DNA from: JAUPKT01 sp964427855
Lineage (GTDB): Bacteria; Desulfobacterota; Desulfomonilia; Desulfomonilales; Desulfomonilaceae
Direction: 5' to 3'
Assembly: GCA_964427855.1 (NCBI GenBank)
Contig: CAYRVH010000009.1
Coordinates: forward strand, 1 to 64,000
Length of the DNA stretch: 64,000 bases
Part shown: positions 8,794-18,278 of the stretch, piece by piece
Layout of the letters: each line of letters begins with the position of its first letter
Numbering within the stretch: position 1 is the first letter of the stretch
The notes under the pieces: model-generated
Databases searched by the model: none
What the model saw: the letters and a program-made list of their open reading frames with translations, nothing else
Told to the model about the DNA's origin: nothing
Made by a program: the position numbers and the translations under genes

Positions 8794-9933
8794 CTATGCT
8801 TTGTAACGAACGAAGGAAACAGATGCCACAGGGATTGCATAACGAGCATCTCTATCGATGATTCCCAGCCATTCCCTGCCAACCCACTCGATCTTGCCTC
8901 TGATGACATCGTCTGATCCTTTGAGTACGAGTTCCACTATCACCCCTTGTGCGACAAGCTTGGCGAACACTTTTTCTTGAGCAATGGGGGCCCCCGCGGT
9001 ATCGCTATTAAGAATTGACTGATCAGGTTCAGGCCATGAGCCAGGCTTGGGAGCAATGCCTATCTCAGGTGCTGCACTGGGGAGTTCAGCGTGAGGTTCC
9101 CGCCCAATCCTCGCGTGCGTCAGATAGGCCTCAACGATATGAGTGGCGGGCGTTGCGCTTGGGGCGTCAGCAGCCATCTGTGGTCTGTCTGGGGTCCTTT
9201 GCGGAGAATCCGCCGCGGCGTCCACGTCGCTGACGGTTGTCGGAGGACCGCTAAAAGGCCTAGGCTCAAATGTCATTGGAGACTTCTTTATGCTTGGCCT
9301 CGCTTCCGCAACGACCTCCTCGAAGTCAGCAAGCGAGTAACGGAAGTTTACATTGATGAATTTTACGTTGCACGGCAGGGGGGATGCAGGAATCTTGTTA
9401 TTGAAAGTGTCGGGCAGGCGCATCATGGCGTCAAGGTCGGGGAGCATCCTGCAGTTGAGCTGCCTGTGCACTTTTCTGATGATCTCCTCCGTGGCTGCTG
9501 GTTCGGCTACCTCTGTAGCCTTGTCGAGAAGCCAGTAGAGGTGGAGCCCATGGCCTGAATCAACGGTAATCGAGGGAGGCAGTGGGAAACCCCGTATAGC
9601 CATGGCAGCATCTTCAGGGCCGGCGAAGAACGGCTCGCCTTTTTTGTGCGCTTCAGGACCTATATCGATGTCTGCCCAGAGCGCCAGAATGAATTTGACG
9701 TGCTCCTTTTCCGGCTTCATGCGTTCCCGGGGACATACACCGAAATACACATCGGCGTCTTCTCCGTAGAGTTCTCTTCCCAGTACCTCGATATTGGGAA
9801 AATATCTTGTGGCGATTTTGGCTTCGTCCGCCTTCACTGTTCTGACGAGTATGAAGCCTCGGTGCTCTCGATAATACTGAGCAAACAGGGCGTCGAGAAA
9901 ATCTTTGCGGGTAAATTGCCCTTGGCCTACCAT
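8794..9933 (-). CDS. Primase-polymerase (RepB/AEP-like) protein with C-terminal Sm/Hfq-like segment
   Basis: A 379-residue protein. Residues ~20-200 resemble the archaeo-eukaryotic primase fold of phage and plasmid RepB-like primases: a DxD metal motif in ALWADIDIG (D88, D90), VDSGHGLHLYW (residues ~125-134, candidate nucleotide-binding His) and LDAMMRLPDTFNNK (~167-180, the R-x-P-(G/D)-T-x-N motif). Residues ~205-318 are a Pro/Ala/Ser-rich linker. Residues ~320-376 look like an Hfq/Sm barrel: a short helix (EKVFAKLVAQ), then IVELVLKGSDDVIRGKIEWV and RYAIPVASVSFVRY, matching the spacing of Hfq's Sm1 and Sm2 strands. The domain calls are by eye. No phage or plasmid genes flank it; its neighbours are spmA and a TPR gene. 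Its start has gagg just upstream. Confidence 0.6.
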   Translation of the reverse strand: MVGQGQFTRKDFLDALFAQYYREHRGFILVRTVKADEAKIATRYFPNIEVLGRELYGEDADVYFGVCPRERMKPEKEHVKFILALWADIDIGPEAHKKGEPFFAGPEDAAMAIRGFPLPPSITVDSGHGLHLYWLLDKATEVAEPAATEEIIRKVHRQLNCRMLPDLDAMMRLPDTFNNKIPASPLPCNVKFINVNFRYSLADFEEVVAEARPSIKKSPMTFEPRPFSGPPTTVSDVDAAADSPQRTPDRPQMAADAPSATPATHIVEAYLTHARIGREPHAELPSAAPEIGIAPKPGSWPEPDQSILNSDTAGAPIAQEKVFAKLVAQGVIVELVLKGSDDVIRGKIEWVGREWLGIIDRDARYAIPVASVSFVRYKA

Positions 9934-10062
9934 GAGTCCTCGTTTTGTGTGTTAGGCGCCGTCGTAAGCTCGCCGCGCGACGATATTCCCTCGATGAGCT
10001 TATGTTGTCATGTGCGCTTTTCTTCGACTGGCGTTATGCGCCAGCAAGACCGGGTACGGACG

Positions 10063-10101
10063 NNNNNNNNNNNNNNNNNNNNNNNNNNNNNNNNNNNNNN
10101 N
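10063..10101. other. Assembly gap (39 N)
   Basis: Unresolved bases between the primase-like gene and the 3' end of the TPR gene. The codon entering the gap on the minus strand is TAN, so the TPR stop codon probably lies at its right edge. Any promoter of the primase gene may be hidden here. Confidence 0.99.
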
Positions 10102-11538
10102 TAGTTCTTCTTTTTATCGGTCTCCTGATCCTTCCCAGATTCCTTGGCCGTTTTTCTCTTTTTGGCCATCTCGATATTTTCATGGATGATTTTATTGCCG
10201 GGCACGAGCTTTGCCGCCTTGAGGAGGTATGCCATTTCCTGCTTAAAATCTCCCTTCTTGCCAAGTTCGATGCCGTAATCGTTATATGCGAGCGCCAAAT
10301 CATTTTTTATTTGTTCATTAGAGGAATCAATGGCTGCGGCNNNNNNNNNNNNNNNNNNNNNNNNNNNNNNNNNNNNNNNNNNNNNNNNNNNNNNNNNCTT
10401 CTCCTTTTCTGATGGCCTGATTATGAAGGATGGCGGCAAGATTGGCCCGAGCGCTCTTGTTCTCTGGATCAAGTTTGAGCGCCTTCTCTAATATCTCAGT
10501 CGCCTTCTGTACATGCGACGCCTTGGCCTCTGCGACTGCATCTGCGACCATGTAGTGCGCAAGGCTTTTTGTGGCCGCTTTATTTTTTGGGTCGAGTTCG
10601 AGGCTTTTTTGAAGGTTCGCCACCCGCTGCGATACAGTCATCTGGACACGGTCAGATACGCCAAGATTGTGGTACGCGGCCGCTAGATTTTTTTTCGTCA
10701 CTGGATCGTTTGGAGAGAGTTGGAGAGATTCGTTGAGGAGGTCTATCTGCCCCCGTATATCTCCCTCCTCCCCCTTTTGCACGGCTAGGTTGGACAGAGC
10801 CCGCGCGAGGGACTGGATTGCGGGCGATTCATGAGGCGCCAGCTCTAAGGCTTTTTTTAATAACTCCACTTCGCTCTGATAGGCTGAGTTTTTTGATTTC
10901 TCTGCAGCGAGATTGCAATACGCGGTCGCAAGATTCTTCTTGATCTTTTGGTTGTTGGGATCGAGAGAAAGGGCTTGGCCCAAAGCATCGACGGCCTTTT
11001 GAGCGGTTGTCGATTTTGCGCCCACAACCGCCAAGTTGTTTTTGAGAGCTGCTAATTGCTTTTGGAGCTGTTCATTATCTGGCTGCAAGGAGGCATTCTT
11101 TTTGAGCAAGGCGATTTTATCCGAAATAGGAAACCGTTCGTCAGACATCGACAATGCCTGCTGTACTAGTTGAGAGAAGTTGCCTACTAGGTCTTTGTCG
11201 TGTGGTTTCAGCGCCACAGCCTTTTCCAAATATTTCACCGCATCCAGAGTGTTGCCTTCTTTGGCCAGCCTCAGCGCCTCATTGTTCAGCGCAACGGCTA
11301 AGGTGTCTTTATACGCTTCATTTTCCGGCGCCAACTCCACAGCCTTTTCCAAATTGGGTAGAGCAGCCGCGATATTCCCTCGCGCAAGGCGGCTTTTGCC
11401 GAGGATATAAGAGTTCTCGGCCTGGACCCTCGACGGCGCCTCTTGCGCGATGCAGAAGCCGCAATCAGAAAGTGAAACCAGAATTGCAAGGATCACGAGA
11501 ATGAGGAGAGACCATGATGACCGCTGCTGATGCTTCAT
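10102..11538 (-). CDS. Exported tetratricopeptide-repeat protein (interrupted by assembly gap)
   Basis: An exported protein of nearly 480 residues built of TPR-like helical repeats. From the ATG at 11538 it has a signal peptide (MKHQQRSSWSLLILVILAIL continuing to a likely cleavage near CIAQEA). About ten repeats follow, each containing an xLxKALxLxPxN-type helix (for example LEKAVELAPENEAYKDTLAV, LGQALSLDPNNQ, LQKSLELDPKNKAA and LEKALKLDPENKSARA). The C-terminus is lysine-rich (AKKRKTAKESGKDQETDKKKN). A run of 57 N at 10341-10397 interrupts it. The reading frame to the left continues the same TPR pattern, so I treat it as one gene. TPRs mediate protein-protein contacts, here probably in the periplasm; the partner is unknown. 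An upstream start at 11613 would hide the signal peptide. Confidence 0.75.
10341..10397. other. Assembly gap (57 N) inside the TPR gene
   Basis: A run of N within a repetitive coding region. The TPR reading frame can be followed on both sides. Near-identical TPR units probably caused the assembly break, and the stated length may not be the true one. Confidence 0.99.
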
Positions 11539-12029
11539 TTTTCTGATCCTAGTCCTTGGGGCCTTGCCCAGCACAGGTCGATGCAAATAAGTTTGCACCT
11601 TTTTTCTAAGCAATTACTATAGCATTTCGGGCTATTGAGGTCAATGTGGTGCTGAATGTTCACTTTTGATAACAAGTAGATGACCTAGTTATATTTGGTA
11701 TAATTTTTTGATAGACTTTTATCCTTATGTGATCAAACGGTTTATTTAGAAGCTCCGGGTGCGTGGTTTTCAAATCGGCGACGCAGACCGGGTTGAACTG
11801 TGCATCAGCGAAACAATTTTTGCGCGGGGGACGTCATCTTATTGAAGTGTGACGACGCGGCCATGCAGCAAAAAATCTGAGGCTACTTAATTTTGGTCGC
11901 CATGGCGCAGCCTCGCAAAGATCGCGTAGGTGTCATCTTTGGGCCTGTGGAGGTTACGGGCGAGCTTGACAAACGCTGCCGCGTCGGTAAAACCACTTTT
12001 GGAATGAAAGGATCTGAGGAGGGTGGCGT
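11539..12029. other. Divergent intergenic region with AT-rich promoter candidate
   Basis: About 490 bases separate the minus-strand TPR gene from the plus-strand ABC operon. The stretch 11640-11720 is clearly AT-rich. It contains a plausible sigma70 promoter reading right: ttgata at 11666-11671, 18 bases, tatatt at 11690-11695. A perfect tataat also occurs just after, at about 11699. The distance to the ABC gene start is more than 300 bases, so the assignment is uncertain. No credible gene was found here. Confidence 0.35.
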
Positions 12030-13016
12030 ATGATTGAAGTGGAAGGGTTGACCAAGTATTTTGGTCGACTTGCCGCGATTCGAGATGTGAATTTTCGAGT
12101 AGAATCAGGCGAAATCGTTGGATTTCTTGGGCCAAATGGGGCGGGGAAAACCACAACGATGCGGATACTCACGTGTTACACTCCGGCGTCAGGGGGGTGT
12201 GCCAAAGTGTTTGGCATGGACGTCAACAACGATTCTCTCAAAATTAGGCAGCAGCTCGGATACTTGCCCGAAAATGTACCACTTTATGACTGGATGCGAG
12301 TGCAGTCATATTTGGAATTTGTAGCCAGAGCGAAGAAGGTACCCGCCCGGCAGCGGTCCTCGGAAATTGAGCGAGTCTCCCATGCTGTGGGCATAGACCA
12401 GGTAATGGGCAAAACAATACGTTGGCTCTCTAAGGGGTACCGCCAGAGAGTTGGCCTAGCCCAAGCCCTCGTAGGGGATCCCCCTATCCTGATACTTGAC
12501 GAGCCCACCATCGGTTTGGACCCCAAGCAGATTAGGGAGATCCGTAATCTTATCAAGAGCTTTGCCCGCAATAGAACGGTTATACTTTCGACGCATATTC
12601 TCCCGGAAGTGAGCCAGGTGTGCGACCGCGTGATCATCATCAACAAAGGTTCCATCGTTGCAGAAGATACGCCATCGAATCTTACGAAGGGCCATGGAAA
12701 ATCCGCTCGATGTCATATCGTTGCGAGGGCGCCTGCGCGGGAAGTCACGGAGGCGTTTCAAAATGTGCCCAACATCACTGGCGTTCGGGTTATTGAAGGG
12801 GGCGTTGCAGGGGAGACACAGGTGTCTGTGGAGTTCCAGCCCGATACTGACATCAGGCCCGATCTTGCGCGCGCGTTGGTCCATCGGAACATAGATCTCT
12901 TAGAGATGCGGCTTATTCAGGCCAGCCTGGAAGATGTGTTCATCGAGCTGGTGACTGAAGAGGGCGATGAGTCAGCGCCGAGCGACTATGTGGAACGGCA
13001 GGAGGTAGCTTCATGA
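12030..13016 (+). CDS. ABC transporter ATP-binding protein (GldA-type)
   Basis: A 328-residue ABC ATPase. Walker A is GPNGAGKTTT (residues ~34-43), the signature is LSKGYRQRVGLAQALVGDPP and Walker B is ILILDEPTIGLDPKQI, followed by the H-loop STHILPEV. A ~100-residue C-terminal extension is typical of ABC-2 exporters of the Gld/Nos/DrrA kind. It energises export or membrane remodelling with the permease encoded next (13013), whose start overlaps its stop (ATGA). The ribosome binding site gaggaggg lies ahead of the ATG. The four-gene set 12030-16882 matches the so-called gliding motility ABC system, which is common in non-gliding bacteria, so motility should not be inferred. Confidence 0.9.
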   Translation: MIEVEGLTKYFGRLAAIRDVNFRVESGEIVGFLGPNGAGKTTTMRILTCYTPASGGCAKVFGMDVNNDSLKIRQQLGYLPENVPLYDWMRVQSYLEFVARAKKVPARQRSSEIERVSHAVGIDQVMGKTIRWLSKGYRQRVGLAQALVGDPPILILDEPTIGLDPKQIREIRNLIKSFARNRTVILSTHILPEVSQVCDRVIIINKGSIVAEDTPSNLTKGHGKSARCHIVARAPAREVTEAFQNVPNITGVRVIEGGVAGETQVSVEFQPDTDIRPDLARALVHRNIDLLEMRLIQASLEDVFIELVTEEGDESAPSDYVERQEVAS

Positions 13017-13783
13017 CCGGTTGGTATGCAGTCTTTCGGAAGGAACTTGCCAATTTTTTCGTATCCCCTATTGCGTATGCAGTCATTGCCTGCTTTCTTC
13101 TGATCACGGGTTTTTTCTTCTGGGCAAATGTGTCGCTCATGAGTCTCGTCAGCCTTCAAGCCGCAAACAACCCCATGATATCTCAACGAATCAACATGAC
13201 CGATATAATCATTCGTCCTTTGGCTCAAAACATGAGCATCATTTTGCTCTTTCTCATGCCCCTGCTCACCATGAGGCTTTTCTCAGAAGAGAAAAAGTCC
13301 GGTTCCATTGAGCTCCTCATGACCTATCCGATAACTGATACAGGTGTGGTATGTGGAAAATTTCTGTCTGCGGTGTGCGTGCTTGCGGTCATGATTGGCA
13401 GCAGCCTTGTGTTTCCTTTTTTGCTGCTCACGGTGGGAGAACCAGACCTGGGTGTGTTGGCGAGCGGGTATATTGGTATTCTCCTCATGGGCATCTCCTT
13501 CGTGGCGTTGGGAATGTTTCTTTCTACCTTGTCAGAGAATCAGATCATCTCGGCGGCGATAAGTTTTGGGGCTGCTCTCCTGTTTTGGGTCATGAGTTGG
13601 ATCACTTCGTTCGCTGGCGAGACGTCGGGGCATGTCATTCGGCAGCTCTCCATACTGGAGCATATCGAATCGTTCCAGAAAGGTATTCTCGCACTGTCCG
13701 ACGTGTCCTTTTTCGTTTTTTTCGCCGCTTTTTTTCTCTTCCTGACGACTCGCTCGTTGGAGACCTACAGGTGGAGGGGATAG
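13013..13783 (+). CDS. ABC-2 type permease (GldF-type)
   Basis: A 256-residue inner-membrane protein with about six hydrophobic segments (AVIACFLLITGFFFWANVSL, MSIILLFLMPLLTMRLF, VLAVMIGSSLVFPFLLLTV, GYIGILLMGISFVALGMFLS, ISFGAALLFWVMSWITSF, SFFVFFAAFFLFLTTRSLE). The LLTMRLFSEEKKSGSIELLM segment is the characteristic cytoplasmic loop of ABC-2 permeases that contacts the ATPase. It overlaps the ATPase gene by four bases, and the next gene follows within three bases, so the operon is tightly coupled. The transported substrate is unknown. Confidence 0.9.
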   Translation: MTGWYAVFRKELANFFVSPIAYAVIACFLLITGFFFWANVSLMSLVSLQAANNPMISQRINMTDIIIRPLAQNMSIILLFLMPLLTMRLFSEEKKSGSIELLMTYPITDTGVVCGKFLSAVCVLAVMIGSSLVFPFLLLTVGEPDLGVLASGYIGILLMGISFVALGMFLSTLSENQIISAAISFGAALLFWVMSWITSFAGETSGHVIRQLSILEHIESFQKGILALSDVSFFVFFAAFFLFLTTRSLETYRWRG

Positions 13784-13786
13784 AAC

Positions 13787-15289
13787 ATGACGCGTGAAAA
13801 CGTTCGCCGAAGAATCATATTGGGCAGCGGAACTGCCGCGGGTATTGTCATCTTCTTAGCCATATTGATTGCGGCACAGTACATCATTCTGCAGAACCCT
13901 AAGCGATGGGACCTCACACACGCAAAACGATTCACGCTGTCTTCTCAGAGTAAAAATGTTCTCGAGAGTTTTCGCAAAACCCAAACGCCCATAGACGTGC
14001 TGGCCTTTTATGAGAGCAAGGATCAGGGGGATAGAGAGGAAGTGCGGGATCTGTTGGATCAGTATAGAGACGTGTACTCGCAGTTCCATTACGCATTTGT
14101 GGATCCGGATAAGGAGCGTTCCGTCGCGATGGCAAACAAAATCGACGCCTACCCTACCACGATCTTGAAGGCTGGCCAAAGAGAGGAACGCATTAGCACA
14201 GTAGATGAGGAGACAGTGACAAATGCACTTGTGAAGCTGCTCAGGACGGAAACAAAAAAAGTGTACATGCTCAAGGGCCATGGGGAGCTCTCGCCAGAGG
14301 CGACGAACGAAACCGGCTTCAGCGTCGCTAAATCGCAGATTGAGAAACAAAACTACAAAGTGGAAGAACTCGTGCTTCTGCAAACCCCAGAGGTGCCGAC
14401 TGACTCCGCAGTCCTCGTAATAGCCGGCCCGAAGACCGATCCTATGGACAGCGAAATCGAGGCCATAAGGGGCTATCTCAATCGTGGGGGGAGCCTGCTT
14501 GTCCTGCTGAATCCGTTCAAGACGCCGAAACTTGCGGCTTTTCTCAAGGATTATGGGTTCTTGACCGCAGACGACATCGTCGTGGATAGAATGAGTCGAG
14601 CCATGGGCGGGGACTATCTCATGCCTGTCATCGTGTCGTACGTAAAGTTTCCTATCACGAAAAACTTCAACGTGGCTTCATTTTTTCCTGAGGCCCGATC
14701 TGTACGAGCGGATACCAATGTAAAGCAAGGTATAGAGGTCCAAGACCTGGCGCTTACCAGTCCTGTATCCTGGACGATCAATGAGGAACAGCTCAAATCA
14801 GGCAACGCAAATTTTGACGAAAAGACCGGTATGAAAGGCCCTGTAGCCGTGATGGCGGTATCCCAAGTATCCACCAAGGAGGGTACGAGTCAGCCCGACG
14901 AGAAGGCAGATCAGGCTCCTGATAAGGAAGGCGCGTCGGGACAGGGCGGCGAAGAGGCAACGCAGAAAAAGGACGCAGCCGGAGAGTCGCACGAGTCAAA
15001 ACCGAAAAAGGCGAGGATTGTGGTCATGGGAAGTTCGCTTATGGCGGCCAATAAGTACTACAAACTTCAAGGCAATGGGGACCTTTTCATGAACACGCTC
15101 TCCTGGCTCGCGGAGGACGAAAATCTTATTTCTATTCGGCCAAAGTCGCTCAAGGCTCAGCCGTTTGTGCTGACCGCCCGGCAAGCAAGCGTGTTTTTCG
15201 TCATTCCAGTCGTGCTCCTGCCTTTGATCTGGGTGGGAGCCGGGATCGTCGTCTATGTGTATCGCAGACGCCCAGCAAAAGCAGCTTGA
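13787..15289 (+). CDS. GldG-type ABC transporter auxiliary protein
   Basis: A 500-residue protein anchored by an N-terminal helix (IILGSGTAAGIVIFLAILIA) and a C-terminal helix (SVFFVIPVVLLPLIWVGAGI) with a large periplasmic part between. The periplasmic region matches GldG/DUF4350-like proteins: WDLTHAKRFTLSSQSKNVL, DVLAFYESKDQGDREEV, VYMLKGHGELSP and IRGYLNRGGSLLVLLNPF. A low-complexity stretch of ~50 residues rich in Gly, Glu, Lys and Asp (around 364-408) interrupts the fold before VVMGSSLMAANKYY. It presumably works with the ATPase and permease encoded just upstream. Confidence 0.87.
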   Translation: MTRENVRRRIILGSGTAAGIVIFLAILIAAQYIILQNPKRWDLTHAKRFTLSSQSKNVLESFRKTQTPIDVLAFYESKDQGDREEVRDLLDQYRDVYSQFHYAFVDPDKERSVAMANKIDAYPTTILKAGQREERISTVDEETVTNALVKLLRTETKKVYMLKGHGELSPEATNETGFSVAKSQIEKQNYKVEELVLLQTPEVPTDSAVLVIAGPKTDPMDSEIEAIRGYLNRGGSLLVLLNPFKTPKLAAFLKDYGFLTADDIVVDRMSRAMGGDYLMPVIVSYVKFPITKNFNVASFFPEARSVRADTNVKQGIEVQDLALTSPVSWTINEEQLKSGNANFDEKTGMKGPVAVMAVSQVSTKEGTSQPDEKADQAPDKEGASGQGGEEATQKKDAAGESHESKPKKARIVVMGSSLMAANKYYKLQGNGDLFMNTLSWLAEDENLISIRPKSLKAQPFVLTARQASVFFVIPVVLLPLIWVGAGIVVYVYRRRPAKAA

Positions 15290-15358
15290 TCACATGCGTC
15301 AATCAGGTACGGCTTCACTCTCTACATGTGTGTACGTTTAGCAACGGAGGTCTTTTGA

Positions 15359-16882
15359 ATGAGTTGGCGAAAAACGGTAGTCTACCTCATCATACTTTGC
15401 GCCCTCGGATCATGGCTTTACTTTTATGAAATCAAACACAAAGGCCAAAAAAAGGCTGAAGAAGAAAAAGCGTCTCGACTGATCTGTATCGACAACGAAA
15501 GCGTCGATGATGTCAAAATAAGGAAAGATGACGGGACAGTAATCCATTTCAAGAAGATTGAAGGGAAATGGATGCTCATGGAGCCCGTGAAGACCGCTGC
15601 AGATAGGTCTGCGGTGCAAGGAGTGGTCTCGACCATCACGTCCCTCAAACCCGAGAGGATACTAAAAGAAAAAGACGTGAACTGGGAGGAATACGGACTT
15701 CAGAAGCCCTCTTTCGAGGCGACTGTTGGGGCGAAAGACGTCCAAAATCAGATCTTTTTGGGAGACAAAAACCCCTCTAAGTCGTCTTATTACATGAAGA
15801 AAGATGACGATCCAAGGTTGTTTCTCGTGGCTGACACCGTAAAAAACGCCTTGAATAAAAGCGTCTTCGACTTGCGCGACAAAGATGTGCTGGCCATCTC
15901 GCCAGCAGATGTGGATCGCGTGGCAATCCGGACTAATGACAACGAGGTGGAAATCAAGCGGGAGGCCCCAGAGAAATGGGTCTTGACCAAGCCCGCATCA
16001 ATGAAACTCAAGGCCAATCTTATGAACCGGGACTTAAACACACTTGCCAACCTCAGGGCGAAGGATATCATTGACAGCCCAAATCTGTCAGACGAGAAGT
16101 TCGGTCTGGCTGCACCTAAAATCGCGATCACCCTTTCAGGACCGAAGCTTGAGCAGGTCCTTTACGTGGGCTCTCCGGTGAAAAGCGAAGCTGCGCAGCA
16201 TCCCTTTGATTCAGACGTGTACGCATCGGTGAAGGGCAAAGACGCCGTCTATGTGGTCGATTTGAAAAGCCTCAAAGCCCTTGTCCAGTCAGATCTGAAT
16301 GTGCTGAGGGACAAGTCTCTCATGTCTTTTACCCCCAACGACGTGGAAAAATTTGAGATGGAACTCGACGGGAAAAAATGGGTTGCGGTTCGCACGGAAA
16401 ACAATCAGTGGAGTCTAGAGGAGCCCAAGGGGATCACCTCATTGGATTCATGGAATATTACGTCCATTCTTTGGGAGCTCAGGGACCTGGAATGGAAATC
16501 CATGAGCAAATCCGACGCCGTCCCGGCCGAGATTGCCCAACCTAAGTTGGTGGCGTCGCTTGCCCTCAAAGGGCAAAAAGAGCCAGTCGTGCTTAAAGTA
16601 GGATGGACCTCCCAACCTTCACAATCAGAGGCCCAATTAGATACGCCCACAGAGGACAGCGCCAGAAAACCGGAGACTACCGCTGCGCCGACGGACTCGA
16701 AGACCATTCCGTCGTCGGTTACTCGAGATCAAGGCGCTAAGGAGGCGTCCGAAGAGAAGATGCCAGATACAGTCTCGGCCATGGTGACACCCAGCGACGA
16801 GCAGGATACGTTGTATCAAGTTTCCGGAACGTTTGTCACTCGGGTGCGAAAAGACCTCGAGAGGATGCTGGAAAAGAAATAA
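15359..16882 (+). CDS. DUF4340 domain protein of the Gld-type ABC operon
   Basis: A 507-residue protein with one N-terminal membrane helix (TVVYLIILCALGSWLYFYEI) and repeated beta-rich DUF4340 units, each with patterns such as DVDRVAIRTNDNEVEIKREA and NDVEKFEMELDGKKWVAVR. A low-complexity Ser/Thr/Pro/Glu-rich insertion lies at about residues 420-480. DUF4340 proteins regularly accompany GldG-type genes; their biochemical role is unknown. The ribosome binding site ggaggt lies ahead of the ATG. The 70-base gap after the GldG-type gene fits one operon, and this is its last gene, converging with the MFS gene. Confidence 0.85.
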   Translation: MSWRKTVVYLIILCALGSWLYFYEIKHKGQKKAEEEKASRLICIDNESVDDVKIRKDDGTVIHFKKIEGKWMLMEPVKTAADRSAVQGVVSTITSLKPERILKEKDVNWEEYGLQKPSFEATVGAKDVQNQIFLGDKNPSKSSYYMKKDDDPRLFLVADTVKNALNKSVFDLRDKDVLAISPADVDRVAIRTNDNEVEIKREAPEKWVLTKPASMKLKANLMNRDLNTLANLRAKDIIDSPNLSDEKFGLAAPKIAITLSGPKLEQVLYVGSPVKSEAAQHPFDSDVYASVKGKDAVYVVDLKSLKALVQSDLNVLRDKSLMSFTPNDVEKFEMELDGKKWVAVRTENNQWSLEEPKGITSLDSWNITSILWELRDLEWKSMSKSDAVPAEIAQPKLVASLALKGQKEPVVLKVGWTSQPSQSEAQLDTPTEDSARKPETTAAPTDSKTIPSSVTRDQGAKEASEEKMPDTVSAMVTPSDEQDTLYQVSGTFVTRVRKDLERMLEKK

Positions 16883-16979
16883 CAGGCGCATTTGAGAGCG
16901 AAGCGCCAGCGCACGCTTCATGCAAGAGAATTGACCTAGAGACATCGATGAGGAGAGGCTCATACCCATTCTCGATATT

Positions 16980-18278
16980 TCAGGCGGCGTGATGTTCGCA
17001 TTGAGGTTTGGAATGAACACCTATTCGGAAGAGTATGGCTGAGACGACAAGAAGGATCGCCAGTAACGCAAAGGGGATGCGATAGTCAGAGCTGGAACCA
17101 AAGATACCGATTAACAAGCCTGCCAGGAGGGGGCCGGACGCATGGCCAACGTCAAAGATAGTCCCGAAAGTTCCCATGGCCGATCCCAATTGATCCTCAT
17201 TGCAGAAATCGGCTACAAGTGCGGCGGCTGAAGATGTCACCACCGCCTCTCCCAAGCCAAAGATTGCTGCCAATAAGAGCAAAGCGCTGAAGGCGCTGCA
17301 CCAGGGGATCAGAGCAAAGGGGATCGCACACACAAACATCCCCCAAAAAAGCAGACTTCGGCGTCCGCGTTGATCGGATATTCTCCCCATGAGCGGTTTA
17401 GTTAATAAGGTCGCGGCCATCTGGATTCCCCAGAGGAGTCCGGCTTGGAAGGCGCTGAATCCGCACACCGTCACCGAATAAATCGGGAGAAAAGCCTCCA
17501 AGGCTCCTACTGACAAATTCTGGACGCCCTCCATATTGCTCGTCAGGAGGACGCGGCGGTCCAGGAGGATCTCCTTTACGCCGGTGGTGAATTTTGCAAG
17601 AACGGCAGTCATTATGTGCTCATGTTCATACGGAGGCTGATCACATCGCCCCCGCATGACTCGCAATCCCAGGATAAAGGCGCCGATGCCCATTGCGGCT
17701 ACCACTCCATAAATAATATGGAAATCTCGAATAGAAGGTTCCTGACTTCCTGACAGCCAAGTCAATAGGAACCCCCCAAGGGGGGCGCCGATCAGGTTTC
17801 CCAACACCGTAACGGACGAAAACCAAGACAGCATCTCCCCTCGTTTGTTGCCTGCATCGCTCACTACCACTGCCATGACCACAGGCCCATAAACAGCGGT
17901 TGCAAATCCATGAAAAAATCTTACCAGCACCAATGCCTCGTAAGAAGTCACAAATAGGTACGACAAAGGCACAAACGCAAATACTGCCAGCCCCAGGGAG
18001 AGCATCCGGGTTCTCCCGATGACATCAGATAACACGCCGGCAGGCATCTTGAAAAAGATACCGGTCACAGTGGATATAGACACTGCAAGACCGACCGCTT
18101 CAGGCCCTGCCCCCAGAAACGCCGCGAACAGCGCCAGTACTGGGGTTCTGGCCAAACTATAGGACGCTCTCGCCAAGAATCCCACCGCGCAGAGGCCTCT
18201 AAAAGTCGAGAGAAAATTCTGAACCGAAGATGACCCATTCTGCGGAGACGCAAAAGCCTTTGAATTGGTCTCAGTCAT
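16980..18278 (-). CDS. Major facilitator superfamily transporter
   Basis: A 432-residue inner-membrane transporter with about twelve hydrophobic helices. The loop 2-3 MFS motif appears as GVLSDVIGRTRML, and its C-half counterpart as GRISDQRGRRSLL. The glycine-rich helix GFATAVYGPVVMAVVVSD resembles multidrug and sugar efflux subfamilies. The substrate cannot be predicted. It stands alone, convergent with the Gld operon. Confidence 0.87.
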   Translation of the reverse strand: MTETNSKAFASPQNGSSSVQNFLSTFRGLCAVGFLARASYSLARTPVLALFAAFLGAGPEAVGLAVSISTVTGIFFKMPAGVLSDVIGRTRMLSLGLAVFAFVPLSYLFVTSYEALVLVRFFHGFATAVYGPVVMAVVVSDAGNKRGEMLSWFSSVTVLGNLIGAPLGGFLLTWLSGSQEPSIRDFHIIYGVVAAMGIGAFILGLRVMRGRCDQPPYEHEHIMTAVLAKFTTGVKEILLDRRVLLTSNMEGVQNLSVGALEAFLPIYSVTVCGFSAFQAGLLWGIQMAATLLTKPLMGRISDQRGRRSLLFWGMFVCAIPFALIPWCSAFSALLLLAAIFGLGEAVVTSSAAALVADFCNEDQLGSAMGTFGTIFDVGHASGPLLAGLLIGIFGSSSDYRIPFALLAILLVVSAILFRIGVHSKPQCEHHAA

